Origin: an uncultured Alistipes sp.
GTDB lineage: Bacteria > Bacteroidota > Bacteroidia > Bacteroidales > Rikenellaceae
Length of the DNA stretch: 64,000 bases
Assembly: GCA_937911745.1 (NCBI GenBank)
Contig: CALDPX010000058.1
Location: forward strand, 169,379 to 233,378
Direction: 5' to 3'
Shown here: positions 53,959 to 63,117 of the stretch, piece by piece
How positions within the stretch are numbered: the first letter of the stretch is position 1
Layout of the letters: each line of letters opens with the position of its first letter
Made by a program: the position numbers and the translations under genes
Notes under the pieces: model-generated
Databases searched by the model: none
The model's input: the letters and a program-made list of their open reading frames with translations, nothing else
Told to the model about the DNA's origin: nothing

Positions 53959-56118
53959 TTACTTATTCACTCTGTATGCTCGTTTTACACCATCGAGTCT
54001 TTGGATGGCGTAGGTAACCATATCGGCAACGCTCGAAGAGGGCACCTCCACGTTTATGGTGCCACCTAAGAGGTTGTCCCTCATTGGGGAGAGGGCTATG
54101 GAGCGTATGCTAATACCAAGCATTCCCACAGCCTCTGTTATCTGGTTGAGGATGCCTCCCTTGTCGTCAGCCACCACCCTTATGGAGGCTATAAAGCGTC
54201 CTTTGCTCTGTTCGCCCTTCCATCGTGCGGCGATGATACGGTAGGGATACTGTTCGTGGAGTCGGCGAGCATTGGGGCAGTCGGTGCGGTGTATTGTCAC
54301 ACCCTTAGTGATGGTCGTAAAGCCAAAAACCTCATCGCCAAAGATGGGGTTGCAACAGCGTGCCGTATGCCACTCCAAGCCGTGAACTTCATCGCCCAAC
54401 ACCAACTCCTCGGAGGCTTCCGAAGGTGTCTGCTTGGGTAGTACAATAGGTTTGGGAGGGAGTGTAGGTTGGGGATTTTCCTCGCCCTCAATGTGGCGCA
54501 TGAGAACCTCCTTCACATCTCCCATATCGACCTTCTCGTCCACAATGCGTCCGTAGAACTCCATACCTGTGCGCACCTTGTAGTGCTTGCACAGCACAGC
54601 CACAGCATCGTCTATGGAGATGGTAAGTTTCCAGTTTTTGAGTTTGCGCTCCAACTCCTCACGTCCCAAACGTGCAAGTTTACTCTCCTCCTCTCTGAGG
54701 TATGCCTTGATGCGGCTACGGGCTTTGCTCGTAACGACCACATTGAGCCAATCCGACTTGGGCTTTTGGTTCTTGGAGGTGAGGATTGTAACGATGTCGC
54801 CATTTTTCAGAGGCTCCTTGATAGATACATTCCTATCGCCAATTTTTGCGCCCACACACCCTGCACCCACCGAGGTGTGGATGTCGAAAGCGAAATCCAA
54901 GACGGTTGCGCCCTCGGGGAGTTTGCGGATATCGCCCTTGGGTGTAAAGACAAAGACCTCGCGATTGGTTGCGTAGGCGTCCAAGCGGTTGCAGAGTCCC
55001 GACTTGTCGTCACTCTCCTCCATAATCTCACGCAATCGGGCAAGCCACTCTTCGTGCGATATGGAGCCTCCGCCCACGCCTTTATATCGCCAATGGGCAG
55101 CAATACCCCTCTCGGCAACCTCGTCCATACGCTCGGTGCGAATCTGTATCTCCACCCACTCGCCAAATGCCGACACAGTGGTGTGGAGTGACTCATAGCC
55201 ATTACTCTTGGGGATGGATATCCAGTCCCTCATTCGCTCAGGATTGGGGGTATAGAAGTCAGTAACAATCGAAAAGACGTTCCAACAGAGCATCTTTTCT
55301 TGCTCCCTCTCGCACTCTATTATTATACGGATGGCGAAGATGTCAAAGACCTCCTCGAAAGTCACCTTCTGTTTCTGCATCTTGCGCCAGATGGAGTAGA
55401 CACTCTTGGTGCGGCTTTTCAGATGGTAGCGTATGCCATTCTCCTTCATCTTCTTCTCGATGGGAGCCAGCGTGTCGGCAATCAGAGCCTCCCTGCGCTC
55501 GGCACTCTCGGCAAGTTTCTGCTTTATCTCGACGTACGCCTTTGGCTCGATGTGTGCGAAGGATATCTCTTCGAGTTCGCTCTTGATGTTGTAAAGACCG
55601 AGTTTGTGTGCTATCTGCGCATAGAGGTTCATACTCTCCCACGACTTGCGCATCTGCTTTTCGGTGGGGAAGATGTCGATGTTACGCATAACCTCCAAGC
55701 GGTCTGCCAATTTGAGCAGTATAACCCTCGGGTCTGCCGAATAGGAGATTATAAGGTCGCGAAAATCGTCTATTTGGTCCTTGTCGGTCTTGGTGCGGAT
55801 GCTCGAAATGTCGTTCATACCGAGTATGATACCCACAGGAGCCTCTCCAAAGAGAGTGTTGATCTCTGCCAGCGACACCAACCCCATACGGGCGGCATCG
55901 TGCAGCAGGGCAGCCACCACAGAGTTTCTGCCCAAGCCTATCTCGCACGCCACAATACGCGCAGTGGCTATGGAGTGTTCGACCAGAGGTGCGCCATTGT
56001 AGCGCACCCTCCCTTCGAGTGCCTCCGTAGCCATACCGAGCGCACGCTCAATAAGACCTACGCTGTGCTCGCTAAACTGCGAAGCACAAACTTCCAAAAA
56101 ATCGCAACAACTGTTCAA
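53959..56118 (-). CDS. RelA/SpoT family (p)ppGpp synthetase, probably hydrolase-dead
   Basis: A 719-residue RSH protein: HD domain (about 30-180), synthetase (about 240-350), TGS (about 400) and C-terminal ACT (about 645-719). The synthetase keeps KSRTKSVYSIWRKM and PKSNGYESLHTT; the charge motif is RMRD, closer to the RXKD of bifunctional enzymes. In the HD domain His-Asp (LLHDAARMG) and ADRL are kept, but the Glu-Asp pair that should follow (HDxxED) is Arg-Met, so ppGpp hydrolysis is unlikely. The start is a TTG in the heptad array, or lies slightly downstream. Confidence 0.9.
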   Translation of the reverse strand: MNSCCDFLEVCASQFSEHSVGLIERALGMATEALEGRVRYNGAPLVEHSIATARIVACEIGLGRNSVVAALLHDAARMGLVSLAEINTLFGEAPVGIILGMNDISSIRTKTDKDQIDDFRDLIISYSADPRVILLKLADRLEVMRNIDIFPTEKQMRKSWESMNLYAQIAHKLGLYNIKSELEEISFAHIEPKAYVEIKQKLAESAERREALIADTLAPIEKKMKENGIRYHLKSRTKSVYSIWRKMQKQKVTFEEVFDIFAIRIIIECEREQEKMLCWNVFSIVTDFYTPNPERMRDWISIPKSNGYESLHTTVSAFGEWVEIQIRTERMDEVAERGIAAHWRYKGVGGGSISHEEWLARLREIMEESDDKSGLCNRLDAYATNREVFVFTPKGDIRKLPEGATVLDFAFDIHTSVGAGCVGAKIGDRNVSIKEPLKNGDIVTILTSKNQKPKSDWLNVVVTSKARSRIKAYLREEESKLARLGREELERKLKNWKLTISIDDAVAVLCKHYKVRTGMEFYGRIVDEKVDMGDVKEVLMRHIEGEENPQPTLPPKPIVLPKQTPSEASEELVLGDEVHGLEWHTARCCNPIFGDEVFGFTTITKGVTIHRTDCPNARRLHEQYPYRIIAARWKGEQSKGRFIASIRVVADDKGGILNQITEAVGMLGISIRSIALSPMRDNLLGGTINVEVPSSSVADMVTYAIQRLDGVKRAYRVNK

Positions 56119-56149
56119 TTCTCAATTTTGAATTTTGAATTTTGAATTA
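56119..56149. repeat. heptad array between the M13 peptidase and RelA/SpoT genes
   Basis: TCAATTC and AATTTTG heptads fill the whole 28-bp gap, touching the M13 stop and providing the TTG start of the next gene. Confidence 0.85.
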
Positions 56150-58162
56150 CCAAATGATAACTCTCTCTTCGGGCGAGCGGTACATTGCACCATCGGTGAT
56201 GCCGAACGCCTCGTACCAATCGTCAATGTTGGGCAGGGTGCCGTTTACCCTCCACTTGCCGAGCGAGTGGGGGTCGGTCTTGGTGAGGCGGATAATCTCC
56301 TGCTCGCGGATGTTCTGCGCCCACAGAGTGGCGTAGGCGATGTAGAAACGCTGCTCGGCGGTAAAGCCATCAATAGGCTCGGGTTTCTGCTCGCCCCACG
56401 AATCCCTCAGTGCGGTCATTGCAACCCTCAGTCCTCCCTGGTCGGCAATGTTCTCTCCAAGAGTGAACTGACCATTGGCGTGCAGTCCCTCTTTGTTTAC
56501 CTCAATGGCATCGAACTGAGCCACCAACACCTGCGCCCTCTTATCGAACGCCTCGGCATCCTCTTTGGTCCACCAATTATTAAGATTGCCATCCTTGTCG
56601 TACTGACGTCCCTGGTCATCGAAACCGTGTGTCATCTCGTGACCAATAACCACGCCAATTGCGCCATAGTTTACAGCATCGTCAGCCTCGGGATTGAAGA
56701 ATGGAGGTTGCAGAATGGCTGCGGGGAAGCAAATCTCGTTGGTTGTGGGATTGTAGTATGCATTGACCGTTTGTGGGCTTATAAGCCATTGGGATTTATC
56801 TACGGGTTGTCCGAGGTCGTTAAGATTGTCGGCAGTGTGCCAAGCGCTCAGCGAACGGATGTTTTCGAGATAACTCTTTGAGGGGTCGATTGTAAGTGTT
56901 TCGTAACTCTCCCATGTATCGGGGTAGCCGATTTTCACAGTAAAGGAGGCGAGTTTCTCGTGTGCCTTGGCCTTCGTCACATCACTCATCCAATCCAGTG
57001 CATCAATATGTTTGCCAAGAGCCGTTTGGAGGTTGGCAACCATCGAGAGCATTCGCTCCTTGTACTCTACGGGGAAGAACTTATCCACATACTTCTTACC
57101 CACTGCCTCCGAGAGGTTACCGTCTGCCACCGAGAGCGAGCGTTTCCAGCGGGGACGCTGTTGCTCACTACCCGAGAGGGTGCGACCATAGAAGTCAAAG
57201 TTGACCGCCGCGAACTCATCCGAGAGGTAGGATGCAGCACTGCGCACCTCGTGGAAGAGCATATAGTCTTTAATCGTTCTCAAATCCTCTTTGCCGATTA
57301 TTTGGTTGGCTCTTTTGAGTGCAGGACGCTGGCTTACCACAAGTTCCTCGGGCATCTTGAAGCCCATAGCCTCGGCATAGGCATCCCAATCAATGCTCTT
57401 AAACTCGCGGCGAAGGGTCTTCGAAGTGAGTTTGTTGTAGTTCTTCTGGGGATTGCGCCTCTCCACATTCGTAAAGTGAGCCTCAGCCAGCGAACGCTCA
57501 ATCTTCTCTACGGAAGCTGCTATCCTCTGGCACTCCTCTGCCGAGTAACCAGCCAACTCCATCACTCTCTTGATGTAGGTGGCATAAGCCTCTCGAATGG
57601 GGGCACTGCTATCGTCAAAGTAGTAGTCTCGGTTGCCAATACCGAGTCCCGACTGACCGACATAGAGCACATTGGTGGAGGTATTCTTCTCGTCGGCACC
57701 TACGCCCGAAGCAAAGAATACGTTGGCACTTGTGCGGTGCATATAACCAATCTGCGCGCTCAACTCACCACGCTCCTCAACAGCCTCAATCCTTGCCAAT
57801 GCCTCTTTCAAAGGCTCGGCACCCTCTGCATTGAGCCTTACACTATCCAAACCGAGTCGGTAGAGGTCTCCAAGTTTCTGTTCCACACTACCTGGCTTAG
57901 CATCGCTTTTCTCAATCTCATCGAAGAGTTCCTTCACCCTCAACTCGTTGCTCTGACGCAACAAGTCAAAAGCACCAAAGCGCGAATACTCGGCAGTCAG
58001 AGGGTTATTGCGCTGCCAACCCGCGGTAAAATGCTCATAGAAATCGTCGTTCAGAGCATAACTCTCGTCGAAATTATCGGGGTTGAGTGCGGGAGTCTTT
58101 TTTTCGCCACAGCAGCCCGCAAGTGCCGCAGCCGTAAAGAGAATAAACATTGTTCGTTTCAT
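56147..58162 (-). CDS. M13 family zinc metalloendopeptidase (PepO/neprilysin-like) lipoprotein
   Basis: A 671-residue exported peptidase with lipobox LAGCC (about residue 17). Zinc motif HEMTH with FDDQGRQYD after it, and the second motif ENIADQGG giving the third ligand; NAYYNPTTNEICFPAAILQPP is the typical substrate-binding NAYY segment. It is longer than a solitary catalytic domain, with the usual helical N-terminal half. It degrades peptides in the periplasm or at the surface. Its own -7 box is TATCTTTG at 58215-58222. Confidence 0.93.
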   Translation of the reverse strand: MKRTMFILFTAAALAGCCGEKKTPALNPDNFDESYALNDDFYEHFTAGWQRNNPLTAEYSRFGAFDLLRQSNELRVKELFDEIEKSDAKPGSVEQKLGDLYRLGLDSVRLNAEGAEPLKEALARIEAVEERGELSAQIGYMHRTSANVFFASGVGADEKNTSTNVLYVGQSGLGIGNRDYYFDDSSAPIREAYATYIKRVMELAGYSAEECQRIAASVEKIERSLAEAHFTNVERRNPQKNYNKLTSKTLRREFKSIDWDAYAEAMGFKMPEELVVSQRPALKRANQIIGKEDLRTIKDYMLFHEVRSAASYLSDEFAAVNFDFYGRTLSGSEQQRPRWKRSLSVADGNLSEAVGKKYVDKFFPVEYKERMLSMVANLQTALGKHIDALDWMSDVTKAKAHEKLASFTVKIGYPDTWESYETLTIDPSKSYLENIRSLSAWHTADNLNDLGQPVDKSQWLISPQTVNAYYNPTTNEICFPAAILQPPFFNPEADDAVNYGAIGVVIGHEMTHGFDDQGRQYDKDGNLNNWWTKEDAEAFDKRAQVLVAQFDAIEVNKEGLHANGQFTLGENIADQGGLRVAMTALRDSWGEQKPEPIDGFTAEQRFYIAYATLWAQNIREQEIIRLTKTDPHSLGKWRVNGTLPNIDDWYEAFGITDGAMYRSPEERVIIW

Positions 58163-58214
58163 GATTTCATATTGTTTTTAACGCGATTTTCACTAAAAAA
58201 GTCTATCAACATTG

Positions 58215-58241
58215 CAAAGATAAACTTTTTTTGTATATTTG
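58215..58241. promoter_or_regulatory. divergent -7 boxes: M13 peptidase (-) and outer-membrane protein (+)
   Basis: TATCTTTG on minus at 58215-58222 and TATATTTG on plus at 58234-58241. Confidence 0.5.
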
Positions 58242-58307
58242 TAATAGATACACCCTCTAAGAGAGGTGTTTTTAATAAAGTTTCTAACCCAATTAAACAA
58301 GTGAGCT

Positions 58308-58907
58308 ATGAAACGTTTTTTTATTACTTTAATGATGGCAAGTGTGATGCTCGGACTCTCATGCCCGGTTGTGGCGCAGGCACGCGGTGAATGGAGCGTC
58401 AAAGGAGGAATTGGTTGGTACTCCATACCCGATTTTGTGGGAGCCCTGATGGTAGGTCTGGGTTCCATCGACACTACCGAAGGGACCACTTCTCACTCGT
58501 TTGTTCCACTCCTTAATCCCAACGTGGAAGTGCACTATGGTATAAACGATTGGCTCTCGCTGGGTGGTTCGCTAACGGTGGGCTACGCAAGCGCAAAATC
58601 GACTTTCGACGATACTGGCGTGCTCAACAAGAGCATTGTGGCCATCTACCCCACGCTCTGTTTTAGTGCTCAAACTCGCTACTTCTCATCGGGTAAATTC
58701 TCGATGTATGGCTCGTGGGGAGTGGGTGCGATGATGCTCGTCGGCAACCAAATAACAGACAACTCCTCCAACAACCAATTTGGCATTGCTCCCATGGGCA
58801 ACGCCTATCCGTTGTGCTTCTCCTACGGAGGTGATTTGGGTGGCTTTTTGGAGGCTGGCTGGGGTGCAAAAGGACTTGTAAACATCGGTATCTATCGCAA
58901 CTTCTAA
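58308..58907 (+). CDS. small outer-membrane beta-barrel protein
   Basis: A 199-residue protein: signal peptide ending VVAQA (about residue 24), then eight to ten predicted amphipathic strands (WSVKGGIGWYSI, LSLGGSLTVGYASAK, GKFSMYGSWGVGAMMLVG, LGGFLEAGWGAKG) ending in the C-terminal aromatic VNIGIYRNF. This is the OmpW/OMP_b-brl style. No enzyme motif. Six bases separate it from the TSCPD gene. Confidence 0.72.
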   Translation: MKRFFITLMMASVMLGLSCPVVAQARGEWSVKGGIGWYSIPDFVGALMVGLGSIDTTEGTTSHSFVPLLNPNVEVHYGINDWLSLGGSLTVGYASAKSTFDDTGVLNKSIVAIYPTLCFSAQTRYFSSGKFSMYGSWGVGAMMLVGNQITDNSSNNQFGIAPMGNAYPLCFSYGGDLGGFLEAGWGAKGLVNIGIYRNF

Positions 58908-58913
58908 ATACTT

Positions 58914-59171
58914 ATGAGTAAGGATTTTACCTATTTTCCCAAGGGCGTATGCTCGCGTCAATTCGACATTACTCTAAGCGACGAGAATGTGATTGAAAAT
59001 GTAACGATTTGGGGCGGTTGTGCCGGCAATACACAAGGGGTATGTCGCCTTGTCCAGGGACGTCCCGCAAGCGAGGTTGCAGCCCTTCTGCGGGGCATTG
59101 ATTGCAAGGGGAAAGGCACCTCCTGTCCCGACCAATTGGCAAAGGCATTGGAAGAGAGAATCGAGCATTAG
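58914..59171 (+). CDS. TSCPD-domain protein (TIGR03905 type)
   Basis: An 85-residue single-domain protein with GVCSRQFDITL, WGGCAGNTQG and the hallmark GTSCPDQLAKAL. The TSCPD domain is otherwise found at the C-terminus of class II ribonucleotide reductases; stand-alone forms are common in anaerobes and of unknown function. Cys residues may bind metal or mediate redox steps. Confidence 0.85.
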   Translation: MSKDFTYFPKGVCSRQFDITLSDENVIENVTIWGGCAGNTQGVCRLVQGRPASEVAALLRGIDCKGKGTSCPDQLAKALEERIEH

Positions 59172-59221
59172 AGTGCTTGATTCTCTCTTTTTAATTAGAC
59201 ATATGACCATGTTTTTGCAAA

Positions 59222-59253
59222 ATTCTCGATTCCCGATTCCCGATTCTCGATTA
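59222..59253. repeat. heptad array, GATTCCC/GATTCTC variant
   Basis: Four to five 7-bp units upstream of the wza-like promoter; a diverged form of the arrays seen in the dcw region. Confidence 0.7.
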
Positions 59254-59260
59254 TAATTGG

Positions 59261-59268
59261 TATATTTG
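59261..59268 (+). promoter_or_regulatory. -7 box of the polysaccharide export genes
   Basis: TATATTTG, 42 bp before the chosen wza-like ATG. No clear -33. Confidence 0.5.
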
Positions 59269-59309
59269 CCCGCTTAACTGTGATTAAACTTAAACTAAGA
59301 ATCGAAAAT

Positions 59310-60125
59310 ATGGTCAAAAAAATCATCATGTGCGCCTTTGCGGTGTTGGCTTTTGCCTCGTGCGGCAGCCACAAAGACCTCGCCTATTTTCAGGAGATAG
59401 TCGAGAGTGGCACTCTCGAAAGCACTTCGGGACAACTCAATACTATTCAGCCCGGCGATGTGCTTACCATCTCGGTATCATCTTCAACTCCCGAGTTGGC
59501 TATCCCCTACAACCTCTTCTCTTCTCGTTCGCAAATTGCAAGCAGCGTTTCGGCAGCCAACTCCTCCAACAAAGTCATATCTAACGTAACTTATGAGGGC
59601 TATACGGTCAATGGAGAGGGCAACATTCAGTTCCCCGTACTTGGCGCGATTCACGTTGCCGGTCTTACTCGCACCGAGATTTCGGACAAAATCAGAGGCA
59701 TGCTCATAGACGTTATGCCCAACCCCGTAGTGACCGTTACGCTTGTGAATTTCTACGTCACCGTCATTGGCGAGGTGGCACGCCCCGGCACCTACAACTT
59801 CCCTGGTGATAGGCTTACACTCTTGGAGGCTCTCGGCTTTGCGGGCGATTTGAGCGTCTATGGCAATCGCGAGAAGGTGATGGTTATCCGCGAGGAGGAT
59901 GGTGGCAGGCACGTTGAGATTATGAACCTCAAATCGAAGGACATTTTCAAATCCCCTTACTTCTACTTGAAACAGAACGATGTTGTATATGTTGAGGCTG
60001 TGGGCGCAAAGGCCAAGTCGGTTTCGACCTTCACAACCTACTTCCCCATCATCACTTCGCTTGCGTCGCTCGGTACAGCTATCACGTCAATGATCTACTA
60101 TATTGCGGTCGCATCAAGGTATTAA
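59310..60125 (+). CDS. polysaccharide export outer-membrane lipoprotein (Wza-like)
   Basis: A 271-residue lipoprotein (lipobox FASCG at about residue 17). A Poly_export domain (QPGDVLTISVSSSTPELA ... YTVNGEGNIQFPVLGAIHVAGLT) and a SLBB-type second domain (VTVIGEVARPGTYNFPGDRLTLLEALG) are clear. The C-terminus has a hydrophobic tail (TYFPIITSLASLGTAITSMIYYIAV). ATG at 59310 gives the signal peptide. It works with the Wzc-like kinase just downstream in capsule or exopolysaccharide export. Confidence 0.9.
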   Translation: MVKKIIMCAFAVLAFASCGSHKDLAYFQEIVESGTLESTSGQLNTIQPGDVLTISVSSSTPELAIPYNLFSSRSQIASSVSAANSSNKVISNVTYEGYTVNGEGNIQFPVLGAIHVAGLTRTEISDKIRGMLIDVMPNPVVTVTLVNFYVTVIGEVARPGTYNFPGDRLTLLEALGFAGDLSVYGNREKVMVIREEDGGRHVEIMNLKSKDIFKSPYFYLKQNDVVYVEAVGAKAKSVSTFTTYFPIITSLASLGTAITSMIYYIAVASRY

Positions 60126-60141
60126 AATTTGGGCTACGACA

Positions 60142-62637
60142 ATGGAAAACAACAACTATAATATGCAAAATAACAATCTCGTCCAGCAGAATGACGAGAA
60201 CGAGGGGATGGATATCTCTTTGAGTAGCATTTGGAAATTCTTTACGGGCAACTGGTTTTGGTTTCTCATTTCGATTGTAATATGTTTGGGATTGGGAATG
60301 CTCTACTGCAAAGTCTCACCCAAAATCTACTCTTCCTCGGCACTCATCTACATTGACGAAAATGCATCGAGGAGTGTTAAGTCGGATGTCACCTCAATGA
60401 CCAACTTCCGAATGATGCGTCAAACCTCTGTGGTGGATAACGAAGCAGCCATTCTTCGTTCGCTCTCGCTTATGGAGAAGGTGGTGGACAATCTCGACCT
60501 CAATGTGGTCTATAAAAAACCCGCCAAACTCCGCAAGATAGAGGTCTATGCACCCGCAATGCCTGCTCACGTTGTTCTCGACTCGCTCGTAAGAGGTTTT
60601 ACGATTGAATTGAACCTCACGCATGATGGTGCGAACGGATTGATTAAGTACAATCTCCCCAACGGAGAGAAAAAGGAGCAGAAATTCTCCTCCAAGTACG
60701 ACGAACCAATCTATGGCGAGATGGGTATCTTCCGCATTGTAAAGAACGCGCGCTATGCTGACAACTACGACGAGATAATCGACAAGAATAACAAGTTCTG
60801 GGTGGGTGCTACATCCGTAAGGGCTTACGCTCGCGCTCTTGCCTCCAACCTTTCGGTGGCTCCTTCGAGCAAAACCACGAGTCTTATTTCGGTTGGCATT
60901 AAAAGTGCCGTTCCCCAAAAGTCGGCAGACATTGTGAACGAACTGATCTACGTCTACAACGAAGATGCCAAGGAGGGCGAGAGGGCTGTTGCCCGTGCCA
61001 CCATGCAGTTCGTAGACGAGCGATTGGCTATCGTAGGCGGCGACCTTGAAGAGGTGGATAGCGATGTGGCAAACTACCGCAAGAATGCCAAGAGTATCAG
61101 CCCCGAGTCGGAGGCGAGTCTTTATGTGCAAACCGCCTCTCGTTTGGAGAATGAGGCCGTGGAGATTGAAACCCAAATCAGCATTCTCCACGATGTACTT
61201 GCCTCGGTGAAGGCTGTTGGTGGAATGGTTGAGTTGGTTCCCAATTTGGGCATCTCGGATACCTCGCTCAATTCGATGATTGGAGAGTACAACGATGTTG
61301 TGCTGCAATATAAGATGATAGGTGGAGATTCTAATCTAAGCAACCCTTCGGTTAGTGCAACTCGCGAACGTGCAATCTCCATCCAAAGTCTGCTTCCCAC
61401 CTCTATCAAGAACTTGCAGAGTTCGTTGGAGGTGCGCTTGCGCTCGGTAAATAAGCAGATTGCAGAGAACGAGAACAAGGTGAGCAATCTTCCTTCGGTC
61501 GAGAAGGGTGCACAATCCATCTTGCGCAACCAACAAATCAAGGTTAAAATCTATGAATACCTGCTCAACAAACGCGAAGAGACCAGCCTTAAATTGGCGA
61601 CCACGGCTCCCGTATCGCGCGTCATAGATCCCGCACTACCAGCCACACAGCCCATATCGCCCCGCACGATGATGATTATGCTTTTGGCTCTCATTTTGGG
61701 TTTTGCGATTCCTGTTGTGATTATCTTCGTTGCCGAGTCTCTAAGGACCAAGGTCTACTCGATAGAGGAGGTTGAGGCTGCCATTGGTAGAGATGTTCCA
61801 ATTGTTGGTGCCATTCCTTCGAAAGACACACGCCACACCAGCGACATTATGGTCACACCCAACAGCCGCGACTCCATTGCCGAGGCTTTCCGTATGGTAC
61901 GTACCAATATCGACTTTATGATGCCCAAGGGCGGCAAGGTGATTATGACCACATCAACCGTTCCTTCGGAGGGTAAGACCACCGTATCGCTCAACATTGC
62001 TCTGTCGTTTGTGATTACAGGAAAGAAGGTTATCATTGTCGATATGGATATGCGCAAAGGCTCTATGGAGCAACGCTTGGGTGCGAAACACCAAAGCAAG
62101 GGCATCGTTTCTTACCTAATGGGATATGAGACCAACCTCGACAATCTTGTTGTTAAGAATTGCGTACACGGTGTGGATGCCCTCTTCGTGGGCACCATTC
62201 CTCCCAACCCTGCCGAAATTCTGATGCGTCCCGAGATTGATGCTATGTTCGAGGAGTTGAAGAAGATGTACGACTACATCATCGTCGACACAGCACCTGT
62301 TGCTCTTGTTACCGACACCCAAATCATCAACCGCTTGGCAGACATCACACTCTACTGCATGCGTATGGGACACACCGAAAAGGTAAGTCTTGATACCGTC
62401 AAGGCTATCTCTGCTCGCAAGTCACTCAACAATCTTGGAGTGCTTGTTTCGCAGGTTGGCGCCGGTAAACTCTATTATGGTGGTGAGAAGAAGAGCACAA
62501 ACTACGGCTATGGCTATGGTTACGGTTATGGCTATGGTTATGGCTATGGCTCGGACGATGGCAAAAAAGAGTCGGTATTTAAGAGGGTGATAAAATCGCT
62601 CAAAAAGGGTAAAAATAGAAAAAACTCGGACAAATAG
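60142..62637 (+). CDS. Wzc-like polysaccharide co-polymerase/tyrosine autokinase
   Basis: An 831-residue inner-membrane protein: Wzz domain with one membrane helix near residues 33-53, a long coiled-coil periplasmic part, a second helix near 510-530, and a cytoplasmic BY-kinase. Walker A SEGKTT (about 609), A' VIIVDMDMRKGS (about 632), Walker B YIIVDTAP (about 712). The C-terminal Tyr cluster is a run of eight Tyr-Gly pairs (62503-62550), the expected autophosphorylation tail. ATG at 60142 rather than the upstream frame. Confidence 0.93.
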   Translation: MENNNYNMQNNNLVQQNDENEGMDISLSSIWKFFTGNWFWFLISIVICLGLGMLYCKVSPKIYSSSALIYIDENASRSVKSDVTSMTNFRMMRQTSVVDNEAAILRSLSLMEKVVDNLDLNVVYKKPAKLRKIEVYAPAMPAHVVLDSLVRGFTIELNLTHDGANGLIKYNLPNGEKKEQKFSSKYDEPIYGEMGIFRIVKNARYADNYDEIIDKNNKFWVGATSVRAYARALASNLSVAPSSKTTSLISVGIKSAVPQKSADIVNELIYVYNEDAKEGERAVARATMQFVDERLAIVGGDLEEVDSDVANYRKNAKSISPESEASLYVQTASRLENEAVEIETQISILHDVLASVKAVGGMVELVPNLGISDTSLNSMIGEYNDVVLQYKMIGGDSNLSNPSVSATRERAISIQSLLPTSIKNLQSSLEVRLRSVNKQIAENENKVSNLPSVEKGAQSILRNQQIKVKIYEYLLNKREETSLKLATTAPVSRVIDPALPATQPISPRTMMIMLLALILGFAIPVVIIFVAESLRTKVYSIEEVEAAIGRDVPIVGAIPSKDTRHTSDIMVTPNSRDSIAEAFRMVRTNIDFMMPKGGKVIMTTSTVPSEGKTTVSLNIALSFVITGKKVIIVDMDMRKGSMEQRLGAKHQSKGIVSYLMGYETNLDNLVVKNCVHGVDALFVGTIPPNPAEILMRPEIDAMFEELKKMYDYIIVDTAPVALVTDTQIINRLADITLYCMRMGHTEKVSLDTVKAISARKSLNNLGVLVSQVGAGKLYYGGEKKSTNYGYGYGYGYGYGYGYGSDDGKKESVFKRVIKSLKKGKNRKNSDK

Positions 62638-62660
62638 TGTGATTAATTAAAAACTTTTTT

Positions 62661-62668
62661 TACCTTTG
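62661..62668 (+). promoter_or_regulatory. -7 box of the histone-like gene
   Basis: TACCTTTG (TAnnTTTG), 52 bp upstream of the ATG, suggesting separate high-level transcription. Confidence 0.5.
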
Positions 62669-62719
62669 CGTAAAAGGTTAAGATTAAGACCATTATAAAC
62701 TTAAATAAAACTTACAATT

Positions 62720-62893
62720 ATGCAACAGTTAGTAGAGAAAATCAATGCTCAGATTGAGTTGTTCCAAGAGAACGCAAAACTCCAAGTAGAGAAAGGTAAC
62801 AAAGCAGCAGGCTCTCGTGCACGCAAAGCCGCTTTGGAACTCTCGAAACTCATGAAAGAATTCCGTAAAGCATCTGTTGAGGCTGCTAAATAA
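62720..62893 (+). CDS. small histone H1-like DNA-binding protein
   Basis: 57 residues, MQQLVEKINAQIELFQENA then LQVEKGNKAAGSRARKAALEL and KLMKEFRKASVEAAK. This Lys/Ala/Arg-rich helical sequence matches the short Bacteroidota histone-like (Hc1-type) proteins, which bind DNA or RNA as abundant nucleoid proteins. It has its own -7 box and a strong terminator at 62914, fitting a highly expressed single gene. ATG follows an AT-rich leader. Confidence 0.88.
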   Translation: MQQLVEKINAQIELFQENAKLQVEKGNKAAGSRARKAALELSKLMKEFRKASVEAAK

Positions 62894-62913
62894 GCCCTAC
62901 TACTAAACTCCAA

Positions 62914-62950
62914 CGAGGGTGGCTAATTGTGTTTAGTCACCCTCGTTTTA
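62914..62950 (+). terminator. terminator of the histone-like gene
   Basis: CGAGGGTG...CACCCTCG stem (62914-62945) with CTAA/TTAG inner pairs and TTTTATGTTT after it. Confidence 0.85.
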
Positions 62951-62984
62951 TGTTTGCAGATTTGGACCCGCATAGCCCCATTAC

Positions 62985-63008
62985 ATTCCTCCTTTGGCAA
63001 AGGAGGGA
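62985..63008. repeat. CCTCCTTTG palindrome, relative of the 9775/10000 repeat
   Basis: CCTCCTTTGGCAAAGGAGG, also seen as CCTCCTTTGAAAAGGAGG at about 10000 (copy 1 begins inside the same motif at 9775). Rest of 62950-63117 holds no gene. Confidence 0.6.
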
Positions 63009-63117
63009 TATAAGTAGGGATTAAGTATTATGCTGCCCACTCATTAGGCAAAGGTGCTTGCTTGGCAAACCCTAATGTGAGGTTATTATTAGCTCTCTGT
63101 TGCCAACCAAAAGGGTC

